Source: Escarpia spicata (lineage: Eukaryota; Annelida; Polychaeta; Sabellida; Siboglinidae). From it: a stretch of 64,000 nt of DNA. The notes under the pieces were generated by a model. It was given only the letters and a program-made list of their open reading frames with translations. It was not told the origin of the DNA and made no database searches. Where the stretch lies: assembly GCA_963995525.1 (NCBI GenBank), contig OZ023214.1, positions 43,457,998 to 43,521,997 on the forward strand, in the 5' to 3' direction. Both the position numbers and the translations under genes were made by a program. Shown here in pieces: positions 11,334-26,300 of this stretch; the first letter of the stretch is position 1; each line of letters opens with the position of its first letter.

Positions 11334-14300
11334 CTAGAAACAAACACACAGCATGAGAATGGACACTTGCTGGATGACAACTCACCACTGCAGGTAAGAC
11401 CACATGCATTTACAAAAACTATATCAGTATCATTTGTGACAGACAAATGAAAGTATAATCGCAAGTTTTGGTTGGCACATAACTACATATATATTTGTGC
11501 TTGAATAATGTTCATGTTTGCAGCCATATTCACATATTTTCTAAGTACAGTGAAGCATAGGAGAAAATCCTCACAACCTTTGTATATAGCTATATAACAC
11601 AAGCCTTAAATTGTGACACATATCACAGTTAGAAAGAAACATGCAGAGTTTGTGTGTCTGTGCATGATGACAGAGGTAATTACTTACTGCATAGTACTTC
11701 CAATCTCTCTCTGTGAGAAGTGCTGAAGGTTTCAGTGTACATTCAGCTTCATCAACAATGTGACTGCCTAGGAAGAGGTCTATTGAATCCTGCAAACACA
11801 TGACAACATTTTGGTTTAAATCACAGAAGTTTCAGGCACACTGACAGTCACTGAAACTGCGTGCAAGCATGCATGCATGCATGCATGCATGCGTGTGTGT
11901 GTGTGTGTGTGAGCATATGCTCATGCGTGTATTCAACAGCATTATCTCTTCATTGCTTGGCTTGCAAGAACAAAAATAAATGGGCTAAAACTCTGAATCA
12001 ATAAATAATTTTTTGGACGTGTGCTTTGAGTACGTGAGCAATGAATGAAGGCACCTGTCTGAAGCCATCATAGAAGTTGTTCATGACGTATCTGATGGAA
12101 GAGTTGTAGCCATCCTGCAGCAGTCCCTTCGTAGTCCGCTTCCCCGTCCTACAACCACACACCGCGGCAAAGGTTAGTTCTTACATAGCATGGTATCCAG
12201 TCCTCGGGACTGCTCAATGCATTTTACTCCCTGGCAGACCTGTTCAACCGAACACCATCTCGATTTCTCTGGGAAGCATTCAGCCACATGGCAATTACTG
12301 CATGAAGACTTCAAAGATAAATATCCACAGTGACAAGTCACACCATATCAACATTACAGAAACAGACACCTGTACAATAAACACTACTTTAAACAGCAGG
12401 ATTTAGCAAAATAGTCCATTTTAACATTCTACTGAACACTAAACTGTTGCAAATTGGTCAAGTTCTCTGCCAAAATTACAGAGCAATATTTGCGGTTTTT
12501 ACATTAATAAATCACCAGGGGTGTGACCTTGTTTTCTTACCTACTCAGCTAAATTTTGTTTTTACAAAACAGCTATCACAATAGTAAGACTGCCACAAAC
12601 AGTCACCCCTACCCACAAGTCTATATACAATGGGATGCTATACATAAATTTTGAATGTAGCACGCACCTGGTGAAGTCTGTCTTTAGGGCCCCAGTACCT
12701 CCATACTGTTTTGCACACACATCAGCATTGTCTGCCCAAACTGTTGCAAACACAACGAAAGAACCGTTATCAACATGCATCCTCACAAGCCAGGGGTGGT
12801 AGTTGACTACACCTCACAAGCCAGGGGTGGTAGTTGACTACACTTCACATACCAGGGGTGGTAGTTGACTACACTTCACATACCAGGGGTGGTAGTAGAC
12901 TACACCTCACAAGCCAGGGGTGGTAGTTGACTACACCTCACATACCAGGGGTGGTAGTTGAATACACCTCACAAGCCAGGGGTGGTAGTTGACTGCACCT
13001 CACATACCAGGGGTGGTAGTTGAATACACCTCACAAGCCAGGGGTGGTAGTTGACTACACCTCACATACCAGGGGTGGTAGTTGAATACACCTCACAAGC
13101 CAGGGGTGGTAGTTGACTACACCTCACATGCCAGGGGTGGTAGTAGACTACACCTCACAAGCCAGGGGTGGTAGTTGACTACACCTCACATACCAGGGGT
13201 GGTAGTTGAATACACCTCACAAGCCAGGGGTGGTAGTTGACTACACCTCACATGCCAGGGGTGGTAGTAGACTACACCTCACATACCAGGGGTGGTAGTT
13301 GACTACACCTCACAAGCCAGGGGTGGTAGTTGACTACACCTCACATACCAGGGGTGGTAGTTGAATACACCTCACAAGCCAGGGGTGGTAGTTGACTACA
13401 CCTCACATGCCAGGGGTGGTAGTAGACTACACCTCACATACCAGGGGTGGTAGTTGACTACACCTCACAAGCCAGGGGTGGTAGTTGACTACACCTCACA
13501 TACCAGGGGGTGGTAGTTGAATACACCTCACAAGCCAGGGGTGGTAGTTGACTACACCTCACATGCCAGGGGTGGTAGTAGACTACACCTCACATACCAG
13601 GGGTGGTAGTTGACTACACCTCACAAGCCAGGGGTGGTAGTTGACTACACCTCACATACCAGGGGTGGTAGTTGAATACACCTCACAAGCCAGGGGTGGT
13701 AGTTGACTACACCTCACATGCCAGGGGTGGTAGTTGAATACACCTCACAAGCCAGGGGTGGTAGTTGACTACACCTCACATACCAGGGGTGGTAGTTGAC
13801 TACACCTCACAAGCCAGGGGTGGTAGTTGACTACACCTCACATACCAGGGGTGGTAGTTGAATACACCTCACAAGCCAGGGGTGGTAGTTGACTACACCT
13901 CACATGCCAGGGGTGGTAGTAGACTACACCTCACAAGCCAGGGGTGGTAGTTGACTACACCTCACATACCAGGGGTGGTAGTTGAATACACCTCACAAGC
14001 CAGGGGTGGTAGTTGACTACACCTCACATGCCAGGGGTGGTAGTAGACTACACCTCACATACCAGGGGTGGTAGTTGAATACACCTCACAAGCCAGGGGT
14101 GGTAGTAGACTACACCTCACATACCAGGGGTGGTAGTTGACTACACCTCACATACCAGGGGTGGTAGTTGACTACACCTCACATACCAGGGGTGGTAGTT
14201 GAATACACCCCACAAGCCAGGGGTGGTAGTTGACTACACCTCACATACCAGGGGTGGTAGTTGAATACACCTCACAAGCCAGGGGTGGTAGTTGACTACA

Positions 14301-17300
14301 CCTCACATGCCAGGGGTGGTAGTAGACTACACCTCACATACCAGGGGTGGTAGTTGAATACACCTCACAAGCCAGGGGTGGTAGTAGACTACACCTCACA
14401 TGCCAGGGGTGGTAGTAGACTACACCTCACATGCCAGGGGTGGTAGTTGAATACACCTCACAAGCCAGGGGTGGTAGTTGACTACACCTCACATACCAGG
14501 GGTGGTAGTTGAATACACCTCACAAGCCAGGGGTGGTAGTTGAATACACCTCACATACCAGGGGTGGTAGTTGAATACACCTCACATGCCAGGGGTGGTA
14601 GTTGAATACACCTCACATACCAGGGGTGGTAGTTGACTACACCTCACAAGCCAGGGGTGGTAGTTGACTACACCTCACATACCAGGGGTGGTAGTTGAAT
14701 ACACCTCACATGCCAGGGGTGGTAGTTGAATACACCTCACATACCAGGGGTGGTAGTTGACTACACCTCACATGCCAGGGGTGGTAGTTGACTACACCTC
14801 ACATGCCAGGGGTGGTAGTTGACTACACCTCACATGCCAGGGGTGGTAGTTGACTACACCTCACATACCAGGGGTGGTAGTTGAATACACCTCACATACC
14901 AGGGGTGGTAGTTGAATACACCTCACATACCAGGGGTGGTAGTTGAATACACCTCACAAGCCAGGGGTGGTAGTTGACTACACCTCACATGCCAGGGGTG
15001 GTAGTTGAATACACCTCACATACCTGGGGTGGTAGTTGAATACACCTCACATACCAGGGGTGGTAGTTGAATACACCTCACAAGCCAGGGGTGGTAGTTG
15101 ACTACACCTCACATGCCAGGGGTGGTAGTTGAATACACTTCACATGCCAGGGGTGGTAGTTGAATACACCTCACATACCAGGGGTGGTAGTTGAATACAC
15201 CTCACAAGCCAGGGGTGGTAGTTGAATACACCTCACAAGCCAGGGGTGGTAGTTGAATACACCTCACAAGCCAGGGGTGGTAGTTGAATACACCTCACAA
15301 GCCAGGGGTGGTAGTTGACTACACCTCACATACCAGGGGTGGTAGTTGAATACACCTCACATGCCAGGGGTGGTAGTTGACTACACCTCACAAGCCAGGG
15401 GTGGTAGTTGACTACACCTCACATACCAGGGGTGGTAGTTGAATACACCTCACAAGCCAGGGGTGATAGTTGAATACACCTCACAAGCCAGGGGTGGTAG
15501 TAGACTACACCTCACATGCCAGGGGTGGTAGTAGACTACACCTCACATGCCAGGGGTGGTAGTTGAATACACCTCACAAGCCAGGGGTGGTAGTTGACTA
15601 CACCTCACATACCAGGGGTGGTAGTTGAATACACCTCACATGCCAGGGGTGGTAGTTGAATACACCTCACATACCAGGGGTGGTAGTTGACTACACCTCA
15701 CAAGCCAGGGGTGGTAGTTGACTACACCTCACATACCAGGGGTGGTAGTTGAATACACCTCACATGCCAGGGGTGGTAGTTGAATACACCTCACATACCA
15801 GGGGTGGTAGTTGACTACACCTCACATACCAGGGGTGGTAGTTGACTACACCTCACATGCCAGGGGTGGTAGTTGACTACACCTCACATACCAGGGGTGG
15901 TAGTTGACTACACCTCACATACCAGGGGTGGTAGTTGAATACACCTCACATACCAGGGGTGGTAGTTGAATACACCTCACATACCAGGGGTGGTAGTTGA
16001 ATACACCTCACATACCAGGGGTGGTAGTTGAATACACCTCACAAGCCAGGGGTGGTAGTTGACTACACCTCACATGCCAGGGGTGGTAGTTGAATACACC
16101 TCACATACCTGGGGTGGTAGTTGAATACACCTCACATACCAGGGGTGGTAGTTGAATACACCTCACAAGCCAGGGGTGGTAGTTGACTACACCTCACATG
16201 CCAGGGGTGGTAGTTGAATACACTTCACATGCCAGGGGTGGTAGTTGAATACACCTCACATACCAGGGGTGGTAGTTGAATACACCTCACAAGCCAGGGG
16301 TGGTAGTTGAATACACCTCACATACCAGGGGTGGTAGTTGAATACACCTCACAAGCCAGGGGTGGTAGTTGAATACACCTCACAAGCCAGGGGTGGTAGT
16401 TGACTACACCTCACATACCAGGGGTGGTAGTTGAATACACCTCACATGCCAGGGGTGGTAGTTGACTACACCTCACAAGCCAGGGGTGGTAGTTGACTAC
16501 ACCTCACATACCAGGGGTGGTAGTTGAATACACCTCACAAGCCAGGGGTGATAGTTGAATACACCTCACAAGCCAGGGGTGGTAGTTGAATACACCTCAC
16601 AAGCCAGGGGTGGTAGTTGACTACACATCCACTGGCAAATATCCTACGCAATATACGGAAGTCAGCTGAAACAGTTGTACTTCTAGTAATTGACTGTGAC
16701 AATGTGACTGCTTCGAGCTGAATCTTTACGTATACTGTAGTAATAATACTCCATTTGTTCATCAGAAACCAATGCTGTAATGAAGGAATCAAAACATGGA
16801 TTTGGAGGTGTGCAAATTTGGCCGATTTGACTATTCATAAAGGTCTAAATCAGGAACAATTTAGAAAGCGCAATCATATTTCTATGACAATTATTAGTAG
16901 TTATTATTTTAAAAAATGAACCTCTACTACAAAGCCTGACAGCCCCAGGGTGAAATGTCTATGTAATCTATTTCAGAGTGTTATTTCATTTTGTAATTGT
17001 TACTTGAGATTAAAGATACAAAGGAAATATATATATATTCACCAGAACAAGACATTTTTGAAAATTTTAAAACGTCTTATTATACATATAACATAAATTA
17101 TACCATAGCTTTATATTCACACTTTCACAAGTGTCCCAATCTAATGATCAAATGAAATTCTTTCAATGGTTTTAGCAAAAGTATTCTCTTCTATTAGATT
17201 GACTGTGCAGGTTACTTAAGTTATTCACACACAACAAATATGAACATCAATGAACCAGATTCAGAACTGGCTACGTCAATCAAGGAGTGTGTTTTAAGGC

Positions 17301-20300
17301 AGTAGAGTGCAAGGTTAACAAGGCAAGGGAGTTTATACAACCCATACCTCTGACAATCATTCAACTTATTGTAAAAAGACAGACATGTCATCTATGCACA
17401 TATATAATAAGTCTAGCACCACTCACCATTGTTGAATATTGACATAAACGCTGTACTTTCTAACCGCTGGCTGGGATGAATGATCTCCAGTTTCTGCAGC
17501 CAAACAGGTCACATGGACAATGTTCACGGCATAACGTGTGGTCACAGAACTCTAGCCACAATAAACATAGTGAATTTAGTTGAAAGCTTGTTAATTTTCG
17601 GTAACGTAAATTAAGTAGCAGCTTATTTAATGTGGTTCAAATTGCGCTGCCTTGTCAAGTTGCCTGTCTGTACATGTTTAAATACTAGGAATTTCAACCA
17701 ATGCCATCACTAAAACTACTAGAATATTCTCAATGACATGTACAAGAAACAACATATTGATTATTCCGCTGTGGTAATTTATATTCAAAACCAACTATCC
17801 TGGGATGTGACACCTACAGCTAGCACAATGGTGCCATCTCGCAGGTAATGAGAATATTACTGAACAACTGGCGCCACCTAGGCATATTTCGATTTAACAA
17901 CGTCGACCAGTGGTTGGTGAATGAAATTTGTTATGCAAGTGAACATGTGTCTTATGAGTAATCTAACCCGAATGAGAATTAGTCAATGCTGGCGGTTTCA
18001 GAGAGGCAACAAGCGTGACATGCCACATACACGTCGTCCTAAAGCTGCTAACGTTCCTAACTGTAATACCAATAACACTAGCTACACTTGGCTTAAGATA
18101 CTTGTGTGACATAAAACTGACTGAACCAGATCAGACAGAACGCTTTCAACTGAAATTGCTCTCATCCAAAGTGGCCACTGGTTGATTTAGTCGCTAAGTC
18201 GAAACAGACCCTAGCAGATGCCACCTACTGGCTAATGACATGACGAATAGAATTACTTAATGACAATCGAGTAAAAACAAAGCAGGGTACGTGTAGTGTA
18301 GTGTTTTACCACAAGTTGCTGCTGTAGACTTCGCTTTGAGAGCAGACTCTGTACGACATTGGTACGATCAAGGCAGTCGATACAGTTGGTGCGAAACACA
18401 CCTGACTGCAAGGTCAGTACACTGTTTTCTCGACCAATCGCAAGGTACCTGAGTCAAGTGGTCAACAGGATCAAACATCATCACTGTAGGTTTTAATATC
18501 TAAAAGCATGGGAATTATAAGAACACAAGTCTCATACTGGATTAGAAACTTGGTCAGTTTTAGAAGATGGCAAACGCACCGGTTTTTAGCTACTGCAACC
18601 AGATCTATCCGAATATGCAAGCAGTAAATTAGGAGCTACTTGTGAACATTAAATAGTTACTGATGATACCACAATAGAAAGAGGAACAATTAAAACTGAT
18701 TGTAACTATTTCCAAGAAATTGTAATAATTTAAGGGTAGCCACTGGTCCTAAAGTAACAACGGGCCACATTTTGGTTAAAACTCATCATATTTTCATAAA
18801 AACTCTCAAAATAAAGCTGACATCCAAAATAGCTCATTGCACCTGGAACATTCCACAGAATGACAATTTCAATGATTACGCACACATGTAACACATCACC
18901 TGTTTCTGACCACTGCGAAGTGACACGCTTCTGTTGTGGAGACCAACGCTAAACTCACCCGTTTTGGTCTTGTTCTTCAGCTATTCGGTCGATGAGTATA
19001 GAGAGCCGATCCCACCGCATGTGTTTACACTCTTTGTGGAAGTCAAATGGTTCGTACCTGCAAAACCACACACTGGCTATAGGAGGTGAACAGTAGTGCT
19101 GGCAATTAGTTTCATTTTCATATTCAATCATTAGTTTGACCAAATTGATCAATGATTGATTGTATAATTGGTTTGTGGGCAGACATTCTAAGAACAGTTT
19201 TATCACTAGGTGGCAGTACTAGTGCCTAGTGCAAGCCATTGGTGTCTGCAGATATAAACAGACAATACATTAAAACGAAAATGTGTGATGTGTGACTGAC
19301 CAAGATGAGGAGTGACTAACTAATGACTACGCAACTGGCTGAGCTGAGTGAGCAACTGGGCAAAATGAGTGATGAACTGACTGACTAAGATAAGTGACTG
19401 ACTAAAATGAGTGACTGGCCAAAATGAGTGAGCGACTGGCCAAAATGAGTAACTGACTAAGATGAGCGACTGACCAGGATGAGTGAGTGACTGGCCAAGA
19501 TGATAATCTCGCTTAACCGACTCTCGCCTGGCTGCGTGACTTCACCAGGAAGATAGTCTGGCTCAGAATCACGTTTTGACTGCCCACTTGTTGACAGCCA
19601 TGAGAGCTGCCACCTAGTGAATATGTATGTGATTAAAAGGCACTAAACTACAAAAAAAGTTTAATGTTGGTTAAATTTGTGTGTGACATGTTTCAATATA
19701 AGTTTAATGTTGAATAGTTGTTATAGTATAGTTTTATCTGATAAAAGTGTATCCTTATTTAATTTGTTATTTCATAGTTGGCCTGAGAGCCAATCATTGT
19801 GTCTACCCGAATCTGGGGTAAAGCCCCCTACTGGTAACATTGGCAGAGCCTTAATAATCCAGACCATAGAGAGGGGCCAATGCTGCCACCTCACGCCACC
19901 TGGGTAATCGAGACTACCAAGATGAGTGAGCGACACTAGACCCACCTGATGTTGTTGTTGTTGGACTTCTGTGTGACTTCACTGAACGTGCTAAACAGTG
20001 GCTTCTCCTGTCCCTTCTGGTCTAGTAGATTTATTATCACCTGTCTGCCATAGTTGTAAACCTCCGTGGCAAAGTGCCTCTCGAACCCTGCCAACTGCAA
20101 GAGCACCAGTCCACCAATAACACACGAATGCATGCAGCGAAATGTTAATTCTATATCTTGTTCCTCCCCCGATCTCATGCCGGCCGGAGCCACATCTCTT
20201 AGTTTGTCCCTCCCTCTCTGATCCTCTGCCATTCTCATCTACTCCCAGCTGTGTACACATCAGCCCTTTGAAAGTCTGTCTTAACACAATCTCTCCATCT

Positions 20301-23300
20301 TACTGTTGGTTTTCATCTAAATTTCTGCATGCCACAAATTTACATAAAATTACTTTTTTTTTTATTTATTATTTATTTTAATAATAATACAGCAATAACA
20401 GACTCGTATAGCATCTGTATGCTCAGGAATCCGAGCTCAGATTATTTTCTATTCACTTAAGAATGATCTACTCACATGGTCTTCTGTGCCACTGATCTGT
20501 GGGTCTGGCTTGTACTTGAGGTTGGGGTACTGCGACCAGAAGAGAGGAACGGATCCTCTTGTCTGCAAGACAACAACCTAGTATAATTCTACAATGAATC
20601 AATCCCATGTTTCTCGAGATTGAGCCAGTAATGTTCAGCAATGGTATGAAATAATTAACATTTCATGTTCACAAATTTTCAGTCACAAACTTTGCAGTTG
20701 CATTCATGTGAAGTTGTTTAGTGTCTCTAAGTTTAAACAAAGACTGTTTTAGTCTTGATAACACAGAACAAATTGCAATACATACTGAAGAAGCTAAACA
20801 AATACAAGATATAGCAACAAAACCACAACATTGCTAAACTACAGGCTTTAGAATGAAACCTGCAAGGCAAACGAAAACCAGGTAGACCCATAAACGTTAG
20901 AAGAGATCCCTAGCCAAAGAAATGAACGCATGAAACCACCACTGGAGAAAGAAGAACTGCCGTTTTGGCACAAATGCTTTACTGTGAGCGAAGAAGAATA
21001 CGTAAGTAATCATAGCATCTAAAACTGCATGTATATTTTCAGTTCCTACAGATGTTGCACCAATGTATCTTCAAAGTATCTGTCTTACATGTACGAAAGA
21101 GCACCTGTTGCCCTGATACTCCATTATCTGTTCAGTCAAAGTACCTGTCTCACCTGTACAAAGGAGCACCTGTTACCCCGATACTCCATTATCTGTTCAG
21201 TCAAAGATTCTCACCTATACAAAGGAGCACCTGTTACTCTGATACTCCACTATCTGTTCAGTCAAAGCGTCTCACCTGTACAAAGGAGCACCTGTTAACC
21301 TGATACTCCACTATCTGTTCAGTCAAAGCATCTCACCTGTACAAAGGAGCACCTGTTACCCTGATACTCCACTATCAGTTCAGTCAAAGCAACTCACCTG
21401 TACAAAGGTGCACCTGTTACCCTGATACTCCACTATCTGTTCAGTCAAAGTGTCTCACCTGTACAAAGGAGCACCTGTTGCCCTGATACTCCACTATCTG
21501 TTCAGTCAAAGTACTTGTCTCACCTGTACAAAGGAGCACCTGTTACCCTGATACTCCACTATCTGTTCAGTCAAAGTACCTGTCTCACCTGTACAAAGGA
21601 GCACCTGTTGCCCTGATACTCCATTATCTGTTCAGTCAAAGCATCTCACCTGTACAAAGGAGCACCTGTTACCCTGATACTCCACTATCTGTTCAGTCAA
21701 AGCATCTCACCTGTACAAAGGAGCACCTGTTGCCCTGATACTCCACTATCTGTTCAGCCATAGCGTCTCACCTGTACAAAGGAGCACCTGTTACCCTGAT
21801 ACTCCACTATCTGTTCAGTCAAAGCCTCTCACCTGTACAAAGGAGCACGTGTTGCCCTGATACTCCACGATCTGTTCAGTCTCCACGTAGTTGGCTGCAT
21901 GTCCCTCCGAGTCGACTCCACGCATGTAGTAGCGTACACCCGCCCGGTAGCACGACCGTCGTGAGATGACGGTGTAGTTGAAGGCCTCACCCTTGATGGT
22001 GCATGATGTGATAGACACGTCTTTGGGCACCAGTCAAGGCAACAACACTCGGTGGAATGGGCACTGCTTTCCAGTGGTTAAAATAACAATAATTATGGTC
22101 ACAGAATTTATTTGTATTTAGAATAACTTGGTCGGTTATAAATAATATCCATAGAAAATGTATATGTCATTATTGTGACATTACCCTCTTAATATTTGTG
22201 AACATACATACACAATTTGTCAACAATTAAATTATACTAGTTCTACAACATTTGTAGACAACATATGTAGTACAACACAAAAGGAAGACAACCAAGTCTT
22301 CACCTTTGTGAATCATTATAGTTTCCACTGAATGATTTATTGATTAGTCAAATTCCAGTATTATACAAACATAAGCAGCACTAATTTGTGTGTGTCTGTG
22401 TATGTGTGCATGCATGTGTATGTGTGTGCATGCATGTGCTGTGTTTGTGTGTACATGTGCATGTGCTGTGTGTGCATGCATGTGCCGTAATTGTGTGTAC
22501 ATGTGCATGTGTGTGCATGCATGTGTGGGTGCATGCATGTGTGTAGTGCGTGCGTGCGTGCGTGCATGGCACATCACTCCTGGAGGATACATCCAAGTAG
22601 CATTGGCAGACAGTACTTGGCAAGTTCCTGCTGCTGAGCCAACTCTTGCAGAAGGTGGCCATTCCATATGAACCTCGCGTCTCCCTGCACCAGACAAATA
22701 TCAGTCAGTCAGTCAATAAACCAATCAAGCAACTAACCAATCAATCACTATTTCCTAAATATTAAACTAACTAAAGAATAAACAAATCCTTAAAACAACA
22801 AACACTATCACTAAACAACTGAAAGAATATTTCTTCTTGTAAACTTTCAAAAATATTTTCACTTGTGTGCAGGGTTTTTAGATCCAATATTTGCAATTGC
22901 AAACATTACTTTTAGAACAAATCTGTGAACCCGTACTTAATATGAACCATGGACCCATACCCTGTGTGGACCATGGATGGGGACCACAGTGGTCCTCCCA
23001 GGTTCAGGGTACACCAAGAAAGGTCTATAGAGAAATGGAAGAGCTGCTACTGTATACAGACCCGCTCGTGAAGTGGCATCTGCTGGAAGTCTGGACTTGT
23101 GTTCTGTAGCCGTTGCATCGTGTGTGTGAGGTCATAGGTGGGGCTGTAGTAGTAGCTGTCTGCAGCCAGCATGTGTTCGACCATCGCCAGGTATCGACTG
23201 TTGTCCTGCACCTGATTGATACCACACAGACAGATCAACAAACGGGATAATCTCTTCAACCGCATGATTAGATGCTTGGTGTGGTCATTTCTTGTTTGCA

Positions 23301-26300
23301 CATGAAATAGATAATTTGCACACACTGGCAAATAGGACTCGCACTATTTACATAGCAGGATGCATGTGTTTATATTGCAAGATCAATTTAAAAATAAGGG
23401 TAAATAATTACAGATAAAATTACGATGTTTAGGCAAAAAATGTAAACATTTGTGTACGAATAGTCGTGATTCCGTAATTGCAGCACGGCTAAATGCTTCC
23501 CCGAGAAATTGAACAGGTCTTGTGAAGTGCTTTGAGCAGTCTTAAGAATAATATTATTGGATACTGCACTATATAAGAACATACCTCTACCTTTTACTTA
23601 GATCAATGCAATGATGGATGTTAATCCACTGTACATATCTATGAGGGTCAGAAGGTTCTTCTGTAGAATCTACTTGCCTGTTGCTCATTTAGATGGAATG
23701 TTGTCTTTGTGTATGAGAGCACTTGTGTTCCCGTCACCTTCCATATTGTGTGTCCATTGAGGGTCCCAACCTGGACCCTGTCTGTGATCACAATTAAGTA
23801 AGGCCCTGCAACAACAAAATGCATGAGATGACAGAGTTACGTGGATATAGCTCACAAGTGCAGCACCTAGTCACGGTCCCTGGTTGAATGCCAATGCTGT
23901 GGTCCAGGGGCTGGTTTCATGAAGTGTACTTAAAGTTACGCAATTACTTAGCGTCACGTGTTTGCGTAAACTCCTATGTTCGCATATATTTAAAAAATCA
24001 CGTCATTTACCAAGATAATCATCTTAGCGTTAAGAACGTTCTTAGTTGCTTCATGAAACCGACCACAGCAATCCAAAGTTAATGGACACAGGCTCGTCTT
24101 TTGTCTTGTTTTATCATAAAATTACATATTATATGAAAAACGTTAGTATGATGTTGAGGAGTTATAGTGTATGGGGCATGTTGATTCACTGGAAATTTGT
24201 AGTTAAATTATGGACATCTCAGAATGCAACTTTAAACAGGTTAAATTTTTTATTAAATGAGTCTGAAAAGTGAAATGAGATGAGCAATAAATTGACTATT
24301 ATTATATTTTTCTTTGGCAACAGCCACACCCTCCCCATCATGATAACTTATTAACAATTTTTACAAACACCAAACTGTCAGTTGAGTCGACATATTCGTT
24401 GTGTTCCTCTTCATTCACCAAACAGTAGATTCATACCATGCTACAGGTAACTCACCAGCAAGGAGTCGGATGATGCCAAAGATGCCGTAGATTTGTTTGC
24501 TCTCTGTCGTTGCTGGAATCTGGCCTTCATTCTCTGCAAGAGAAATGGTACTCAACTAGTGGGGCTCTCAATCACAGAGATCCGGAACAAAGTAAATGTA
24601 CCTTTAAAGTGAGGTACATAAGGTTGTTTTGACTAAATGGGACATTAATTTTAAAAACAAAATTAAGGGACATTATGTGGTATTTATGCTGCCTATGATG
24701 AGATTTAGCTGTCAGACAATACAAGTTTTAGAAATTGTAAAATTTGTCAAGGGACAAAATTGGCAGACCCTACTAAAAAAATTGATGAGTAATTACACCA
24801 TTAACCCACATAAAATGTGAAAAACACAGTTGTGGATGAGAAAATCTATTTTTGGCAAAACGTTCCTTCCAGTAATCTGATTAAACGACCACTTAGGAAA
24901 CACATAATTTGTGTTATTTCTGTCAGTTGTTCATTGTGGATATAAATACCTTATATTTATTACATTCAATTATGCCCTTGCAATTATCTAGGTAGACGAG
25001 TGCTATTTTCCACATCATGCACACACGAAAAATACACATAGATAATAAATGGTCACAAGAGTTGAGAAAGGTGTCACTTACGCTGTAAGCTAATTTCCTG
25101 GCTGACTCTGTCAATCAACAAAAATTCAGTTTTTTCTGAATCAAGTGGCTCAATGAAGATCTTCTCAGGTGAAATGTGTCTGCAAAACAACACAGATTTC
25201 ATAGTACAAATCAGCTTACTGGATTATCACTACACTCACTGTTAGTATTATCTTAATTCCTAATCTATTATATATATAGTTTAATATTACTGTTACTTAG
25301 ACATTGTTACTATTGCTGGATGGAATTTAACACATTTTTCAATGGTTGTCTACCAGTTTTTGTGCCAGTACCAAAAGCGGAGTTAAGTTGTGAACTGCAA
25401 TAATGAGACATTGTTATCACTGAATGGAATTTAACAAATTTTTCAATGGTTTTCTAACAAGATTTGTTGTGCCAGTACTAAAAGTTCAGTTAATAAAAAA
25501 AAAAGGAACTGTGAACTGCCTAAGTTACAAGTATTGTAATCTTGTTTGAAAAATGGCTTTGCAACTGACTATACACAGTCTACAGCTGCCTTTCCGTGAC
25601 CACACATAGGATATAACCTACTGGTGTGTCTACATACTAACAGTTTGAATATGATGTAAACACACACTTGAGAGTAATTAATAATTATTTATTTTTAGTC
25701 TTTTGCTGCTTCTCTTGTCAATGATGGCCAGACATTTGTTACATTAAGTGTTTTTTCTTTAAAACACCCCCCATAGTGGCCACCTGCCAAATGCACCACT
25801 TAGTAGTCAAAAACCACTGTCTAGGCAACATGATTTCCCAAAGTTATTCATGCGATAAAAATAGTCAGACCGGGTATGGCCATATTAGATTTTGGCTGTT
25901 ATGTTATGTTACATGGCTATGTGTCTGCTCAACAGGGTTTGCATGTCCATAAATCTAGATGAATTAATTATATAGTGTATGTGATATGCTGTGTAGAAGA
26001 CAGGAAACTGACTTGGAAATGAAAGATCTTAGAAATGCATGTTTTTCTGTTTGTCTACGTAGCCATACATCCATTTTGATAGATAATATGTCAAGATAAA
26101 AAGCTAAGCCATGGGACATAAAGATGGGAATGTTGAAATACAATATTAGCTGAAAGGAGATATCACATTGCAGTAGTGGGTGGAAATTAGTAAATCACCA
26201 TCAATAGTGTCAGGAAACAATACTAAACAATGTATTCGGTGTCATGTAACCCAATGTTACTCTAACACAATTACACATTTCAATATCGTTCTTTTTTCGT

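Noticed and set aside
12781..16626. Regular 31-bp repeats that could suggest a CRISPR array
   Set aside because: There are no unique spacers; the repeats are head-to-tail and the DNA is from an animal. It is a minisatellite.
22344..22697. His/Cys-rich frames
   Set aside because: Translation of a (TG/CATG) microsatellite plus a real Sac1 exon in the wrong frame.
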